Shown here: positions 58,501 to 64,000 of the stretch, one piece after another
How positions within the stretch are numbered: the stretch's first letter is position 1
Layout of the letters: each line of letters starts with the position of its first letter
Assembly (NCBI GenBank): GCA_013400115.1
Contig: VXBP01008523.1
Coordinates: 517,350-581,349 of the forward strand
DNA: 64,000 bases
Origin: Rhinopomastus cyanomelas
Taxonomy: Eukaryota; Chordata; Aves; Bucerotiformes; Rhinopomastidae
Reading direction: 5' to 3'
Made by a program: the position numbers and the translations under genes
The notes under the pieces: generated by a model
What the model was told of the DNA's origin: nothing
Database searches by the model: none
Seen by the model: the letters and a program-made list of their open reading frames with translations, nothing else

Positions 58501-61500
58501 TGGGATGTTTTCATCAGCGGCAGAGCACGGCTGGCTGGAGCCGAGGGAGCTGCGGCTTGGCCTCAGCCCACTCCTGGGCTCTCGGAGGTTGTTCTGGCTG
58601 CCAGCTCTGGAGGCAGCTTTGAGCATCCCAGACAGACCCTGCTGTTCTCCACAGAGCTCTGTGGAGGGGGCAGAGTGATGTGAGCTTTCCTGGTCTGGAA
58701 CCAGGCAGCAACAGTTAAGAGGTGAGACCTGGACAGGAGGACAGGAAGTGGTGGCACTGGTCGCTGCTGGGAGATGGGCTGGAGAGACTGGGCAGAGTGG
58801 GAGCAGCCTTCTGAGCCCAGTGTGTTGGGAGTGGGCCGGGCTCCGTCCGCACGGACACTTTGCTTACCCCCTGCTCTCCTTCCCGGCGCAGGACGGCTCT
58901 TGCAATGGCCTGCAGCACTATGCGGCCCTCGGCCGGGACCGCATCGGGGCCGTCTCCGTCAACCTGATGCCCTGCAGTGTCCCCCAGGACGTCTACAGCG
59001 TGGTGGCCCAGCAGGTGAGGCCCAGCAGGGGCACGGGGAGGCTTCTTTCCTCTTGTCCTGTGTTGTCACCGGTGTGTTGCTCACAGGGAGAAAGGGTGAG
59101 GTGAGATGAGAGCACAGAGGGCTGAGCAAGGCAGAGCCTCTCCCTGCCCGAGTGGGAACCAGTGCAGCAGCTGCAGTGGGGATCTGGCTGGAGATCTGGC
59201 CTGACAGAGGTAGCTGGGAGAAATCCACAGGGATTTCTACTGCCCTGGCTTCTCCTGAGGGAAGTCTGGGAGAAGTGCGATGGAGAGGTGGAAGAGGGAG
59301 CGGGGAGAGCTCCTCATCTTGGTCACAGCTGGCTGACGTGACCTGTGGATCACAGGACTGCCCTCGTCTGAGCTGAGCAGGAGGATGCAGGGAGAGATTC
59401 AGCCCTTGGTGCTGCTGCCAAGGCTTCAGTGTCCGTTGTTGACGGAGCCTGCTGCGAGCAGAGCCCGCAGGGAGGGTGCTGCCACCCCCCACAGGCACTC
59501 AGCTGGCCTTGAGCCCCTGGCTCTCCCTTCCGGGTCCCGCTGTGATTTATCCAGAGAGCGTGGAGCTCAGTTACCTGTGGAGGTTGGCAGAGTCCTGAGC
59601 CTCACGCCACGTCCTTCCGTGTGGTGTCCGGCACCTGCTGAGGCAGCAGCAGAAGGTCCCGTTATCTGTGAGATCAGACCCTCTTGATCCCTTCAGCAGA
59701 AGATCCGTTGCCCAGGGCTGGCAGAGGTGGGCTGCGAGCTCTCTGGGGGGTTTTCAGTGGTTGTGGAGGCAGCACAGCCAGGGGAGGGGTCCCTGCGGGT
59801 CGCTCCCTGCCTCCTGCAGCACCTCCAGGACGCTCCCCCTCTGCAGGTGGAGGAGTTTCGGCGGAAGGACGCGGAGCAGGGTGTGAAGATCGCCCAGGTG
59901 CTGCAGGGCTTTGTCAGCCGCAAGGTGGTGAAGCAGACGGTGATGACGGTGGTTTACGGTGTCACCCGCTACGGCGGGCGGCTGCAGATAGAGAAGCGGC
60001 TCAAGGAGATTGACGACTTCCCTGAGGTAGTGACCCCAGCTCCGGCGGTGCTTTGCTCAGCTCCCACTCCCTGCCCTCCTCTGGGGCTCCCCGCTGCTTT
60101 GCACTCTTCTTACCCCCCAGATCTCAGCTCCCGGGGGATGTGCAGGGCTGAGCTCCCCGTGCCTGTGCCAGGCTCTCTGCCAACACTTGGGGGTGGGGAG
60201 GGATTCCGGGGTGCTGCTTGTCACCCTTCCTGGGCCCAGCTTTGCTGGTGTTCCAGATGCAAAGCCAAGGCTCATGGCCATGCTCTTCCCTCTGGCAGAG
60301 CTCTTGGAGGCCTGTTCCTCCCAGTGCCTCTTCTGTCACCTCCTGGTGAGGCAGTCCTTGCTGCCTGGGTGATCTGCCGTGGCAGGTTGGTGCTGGGAGT
60401 GTTTCTGCTGCGTCTGTGACATTGCTGGGGCAGATGAGGCAGAGAGAGGCTCCCGTTCGCCCAGGGACAGCACGTGGAGATCAGCTTGTCCTTGGGCAGG
60501 CAGTGTCTGAAATGCTGATCTCAGCCTCCCTCCATCACAACCCCCAGCCAGCTGCAACAGCTTGAGGTGCAGCAAAGCCTGTGGCGGAGGCAGTTTTGAG
60601 GCTCCAGGGAGATGCTGTTTTAGCTTAGCCCAGCTCCCTTCCCTTTGCCCCTCTGCCTGACCCCTGTCTCTGCCTCTCCTCTGGTCAGGAGTACTTGTGG
60701 GAAGCATCTCACTACCTCGTAAAGCGGGTGTTCAGTGGCATCAAGGAGATGTTCTCTGCGACGCGAGATATCCAGGTGAGGTGCCCGTGGCCCCTTCTCT
60801 GCCATCTCTTCTCCCCAGGCCCACCCATACAGGAGAGCAGGGCGACAGTTCTCCTGGCCCAGCCCCCCTTGAGCACCAGAGTCGGAACCCCCTGCGCTCC
60901 CCCAGCTGCCCAGACTAACTGCAGCCTCTTTCTTCCCCGCTCGCCTCTGCTGAAGAACTGGCTGACAGAGAGCGCCAAGCTGATCTCCCAGTCAGGACAG
61001 ACAGTGGAGTGGGTCACCCCGCTGGGGCTGCCTGTCGTGCAGTCCTACTATCGCTCCAGTGCCACCGTGGTGAGTAGCTGGTGTGCAGGACCCGGCCTCC
61101 TCAGCCGCAGCGGGCCGAGGGGCGGCAGGTGAGCCTGCAGAGCAGTCGGGGGGTGTGTGTGTGTGCAGGCACGTCCTGCAGCCTGCAGAGACTGGCGTGT
61201 GTGGGTGGGCTGGTGAGGAAGCTCTGCTGCTCCCCTCCCACGCAGGCAGCTGGGGCACGGGCCGTTCCCCGCGCCGAGGAGCCTCCTCGGGGCTCGCGTG
61301 ATTCAGTCTCGCTGCTCTCAGCTCCCACGCGCTGCTGCGTTGACTCACGTCTCCCCGTCTCGTCCTCGCAGCCGCTCACCTCCAAGAGCCCTTTGCTGAG
61401 CCCACGCAGGGGGAGTCAGCGTGTCCCAGGGAAGGGGTGAAGGATGCAGGGCTGGGGAGGGGGAGCGGGTGAGGAGTGACTGGGATGCCCTGGAAAGGTC

Positions 61501-64000
61501 CCTGGCCAAGCCCCTGGTAGCAGCCAGTAGCTCTTGGTCTCTCGGTCCCCTCTGCAGCAGTTTGGGGTGGTGCTGGGCACCTTGTGCTGCCCGGGCGGTA
61601 GGGTCTGACAGCTGACCCCTTGCTCTCTCCCGCAGCTGAACTGTGGCATGCAGCAACTGGCCGTGAGAAGCACCAACATCAACCAGTGAGTGTGAAACCG
61701 TGGTCTTTGCTGAACCCCCTGTGGTCCCAGCCTGTGCTTTGGGGACAGTGCCAAAGCTCCTGGTGTACCCCACGCTGGCCAAAGGCAGCTGGAGGGCAGG
61801 GCCCTGTGCGTGGAAGTCTCCAGGGCTGCCCCAGTGGACCCCAGGTCTTGCCGCCGCTGGCTGTGCCGGTGCTCCCGTGCGGCTCACCGCGCGTCCCGCT
61901 CTGTGCCGCAGGAAGCCCGACACGGTGAAGCAGAAGAACGCCTTCCCACCCAACTTCATCCACTCTCTCGACTCCACTCACATGATGCTGACGGCTCTGC
62001 ACTGCCTCAAGTAGGGAGCGGCAGCTACAGACTTGCTCTCGGCTGGGAGGGTGTCACCAGGGCAAGGGGGGGGATGAGGGAAGGAGGTTCCTGGGGTGGG
62101 TGAGGGTTTGGGGTTTCTGGCAGAGGAGGCAGCAGGGCAGGAACATGGAGATCCTGGGGGTGTCACTGCCTCTGTGGATCTGCAGCACCGTGCAGGGGGG
62201 TTCCTGTCCTTGCGTGGTCTCTGCTCTTATCCCAGCAAGAGGGTCAGCACAGGGCAGGGGACATCCCGGCACTGCCCCATGGCACCTTCTGCTGCTTCCC
62301 AGGCAGGGCCTGACCTTCGTCTCAGTCCATGATTGCTACTGGACTCACGCGCTCACCGTGGACATCATGAACCAGGTACCGGTGTCCTCCCAGATCCCCC
62401 GTGAGCAGGGAGCTACCGCTGTGTCCTCTGGGCTCCTGCCAGCCCTTCCCTCCCCTGGGCTTTGCTCCGCAGCCCGATCGATTCACCCAGGCGCAGTGAC
62501 CCCTGCGGTGCTAGTGGCCGCGGCTGGATTCCTACTGCCATGGTCTCATCTCCCACCCTTCAGGGAGTCTTTGGGGGAGAACCTGTGCCCATAAATCAGC
62601 ACCAGACACAGAGCTCAGAGTTGTCCAGTACCCTGGGCTCTCCCCTGGAGCACTCTGATGGCTGTAGACCAGTAGATTAATGGAGTAGTAGATTCCCTCC
62701 ACCCTTCTCCAACAGCCTCCTCTCCTTGGTGCCTTCTCTGCCCCTCTGACCTGAAAAGCTCTGAGGGGAAGGAGGGGAAAGCTCCCATTAACCCAGGACT
62801 CACTGTTGCTCCCTGGACCAGATCTGTCGACAGCAGTTTGTGGCTCTGCACAGTGAGAAGATCTTGCAGGATCTGTCCAAGTTCATGCTGGAGAAGTACT
62901 GCAGGTACTCCTCACTCACTGGAGGACCCCCTCTGCTCTGCTTCCGACCCTCTCCTGGGGTGCTCTCGGGTCATCATCTGCCTGGGGGTTGCTCTGGAGG
63001 GAGGTCATACTTCCTTCTTGGCTGCTGTGGGATTTGATGCTCAAATCCTTTGGTGGGCCTGGCTGGGCCATGATGCCTGTGCCCTGGGCTCCCCACGATG
63101 ATTGAGGCCATAAGGAGAGGTGAAGTCACCCCTCAGTGCCCACCACAGAGACCAGGGAGCACCTTCTCCCAGAGCTCCCATCCTGATCTGCTTCCTTCTG
63201 GTTCACCCAGCCCCAGCGGAGAGACTGGAGCCCTCTGGCAGAAGAAGCTGACGGAGCAGCTGTCCAACGTTCCCAGGACAGGTAGGAGCCCACGCAGGAG
63301 CTGCAGAGCTCAGGAGCGGTTTGGAGACAAAGCGGGGTGACATGGGGGACAGCCCTCAAATCCCTGAGCTCACGTGGTGTCTGGGCTGGGTTGCTGAGGG
63401 TCTCACCAACCTTGTGGAGCTGTCCCTGCCCTTGGTGGCCTGCAGAGCCCTGAGGCTGTGCCTGAAAACCTTCCTCTGCCTGTGCTAGGATCATCCCCAG
63501 GCTAACCCTGCTCATCCTGTCCCCGTTTCCTTCTTCCTCTCCCATCTGCTCCCAACCAGGAGGCATTTGCCTGCAGACCAGGCGCTCGCCGCGGTAATTG
63601 CCTGGATCTAGATGATAGCCCTGCGATGGGATTAGGGCAATTAGTTTAACTCCTTCTGATCTCTTGTCCCTGCCTCTGCCAGACCATCTGGACAACCCCT
63701 GGCCTGCCTTTGCAGAGTGGAACAGGCCTGAGCTCCACAGAGCAGCTGCTGTGGCCCCAGGGCTAGCATAGCCCTGTGACTCTTTGTGCTCCTCTCCTCC
63801 ATCCCGGCCCTGCTGCTGTCCCAGATAAAACTTAGAGAGACACCAGCTCCTGGAGGCCTCTAGATCCCTCCTCTCCTGGCCCACCTGCCGCAGGGGCTGA
63901 GCTGAGGTGGTTTTCCGCGGGAAGCTGAAGTGGGGCTCAGGGCAGCTTCTCTCACAGTGGCCCCTGACCTGTCTTCTCCCTCTTTCCCCAGGGGAGTTCA
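49579..64000 (+). CDS. POLRMT: Mitochondrial DNA-directed RNA polymerase (last exon cut by window edge)
   Basis: Single-subunit, T7-like polymerase that transcribes mitochondrial DNA and makes replication primers. Exons: 49579-49630, 50215-50310, 50715-51517, 51801-51931, 53678-53864, 54352-54501, 54623-54790, 55024-55194, 55927-56166, 56297-57076, 57404-57526, 58892-59014, 59847-60026, 60689-60775, 60956-61069, 61636-61685, 61912-62010, 62303-62375, 62822-62904, 63211-63281 and 63992 onward; 1263 codons are visible. The start MSLLRAALAAPGPLRGRG is Arg/Ala-rich, fitting a mitochondrial presequence. Exons 3-5 give the PPR region (GAYNTVMRSWARK, LDSYAAVLECMGR). Catalytic parts: NMDFRGRTYPCPP; motif A DGSCNGLQHYAALGRD (D968); motif B RKVVKQTVMTVVYG (K1037, Y1045); motif C HDCYWTH (D1195). 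Odd points: a Lys-rich insertion in exon 3, a weak GTTAGA donor on exon 1, a NAGNAG acceptor on exon 2 and an AAG acceptor on exon 15. The largest introns (51932-53677, 57527-58891) show nothing recognisable. Confidence 0.98.
50967..51215 (+). repeat. Lysine-rich low-complexity segment in POLRMT exon 3
   Basis: Codes residues of about 134-217: first KAKPKAKSKSKAKTKTKTKA, then KTPKTPKAQKT, a Trp/Thr spacer (WETATWDTP) and TPKAPKTPKASKTKKATKTP. The DNA is built from ACCCCAAAGGCC-like units, so it probably grew by slippage. It lies between the presequence and the PPR region. Confidence 0.85.
55380..55660 (-). mobile_element. CR1 LINE 3' fragment (reverse)
   Basis: CCAGAATCATGGGCTGGGCT, CCAACCCTCTGCCACAGGCA and CCTGGGCAGCCTGTTCCAGG are reverse CR1 phrases. 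In POLRMT intron 8, antisense. Nearly the same stretch as 46758-47000. Confidence 0.88.

Noticed and set aside
1..64000. Search for tRNA, rRNA, snoRNA-like genes and retroviral remains
   Set aside because: Nothing with a convincing cloverleaf, conserved box set or retroviral domain was seen by eye; a dedicated search was not possible.

Overview
The window is vertebrate nuclear DNA, almost certainly from a bird and probably from a small GC-rich chromosome. Evidence: multi-exon genes with GT-AG introns, very high GC with CpG-rich first exons, and several truncated CR1 LINE tails, the usual avian retrotransposon. Six genes alternate in strand: PALM (-), PRSS57 (+), FSTL3 (-), RNF126 (+), FGF22 (-), POLRMT (+). 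Read in reverse, this is the gene order of human 19p13.3 as I know it, so the block looks like conserved synteny.

Layout. 1-12726: PALM, with its 3' exons lying left of the window and its first exon present twice in a near-identical 1.84 kb duplicate. 13407-15441: compact five-exon PRSS57 (neutrophil serine protease 4 type) with a TATA-like box and a poly(A) signal. 17535-26434: FSTL3, an activin/TGF-beta antagonist, with its signal-peptide exon on a 105 bp island between two single Ns. 26435-35975: a 9.5 kb spacer with CR1 fragments, a probable ancient MIR-type SINE, AT-rich possible conserved elements and an unusual pyrimidine-rich tract. 35976-43457: RNF126, complete (312 codons). 45416-49390: FGF22, whose signal-peptide end is lost at an N. 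49579-64000: POLRMT, all exons except the end of the last.

All exon boundaries given were placed by hand. For each gene the exon phases add up and the joined reading frames match the named families. The six genes do not form one pathway: POLRMT is the mitochondrial RNA polymerase, RNF126 a cytosolic ubiquitin ligase, FSTL3 and FGF22 are secreted signalling factors, PALM is a membrane-cytoskeleton protein and PRSS57 a granule protease. Two pairs are divergent (FSTL3/RNF126 at long range; FGF22/POLRMT with start regions about 200 bp apart) and two are convergent (PRSS57/FSTL3, RNF126/FGF22).

The most useful observations are assembly faults at gene 5' ends (two duplications beside single Ns, loss of the FGF22 start), a lysine-rich insertion in the N-terminal extension of POLRMT, a short upstream ORF before POLRMT, a repeat unit that extends past a CR1 3' end at two loci, and a strong antisense bias of intronic CR1s. 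I found no bacterial-type mobile element, CRISPR array, tRNA or rRNA gene, and no convincing novel protein-coding system.
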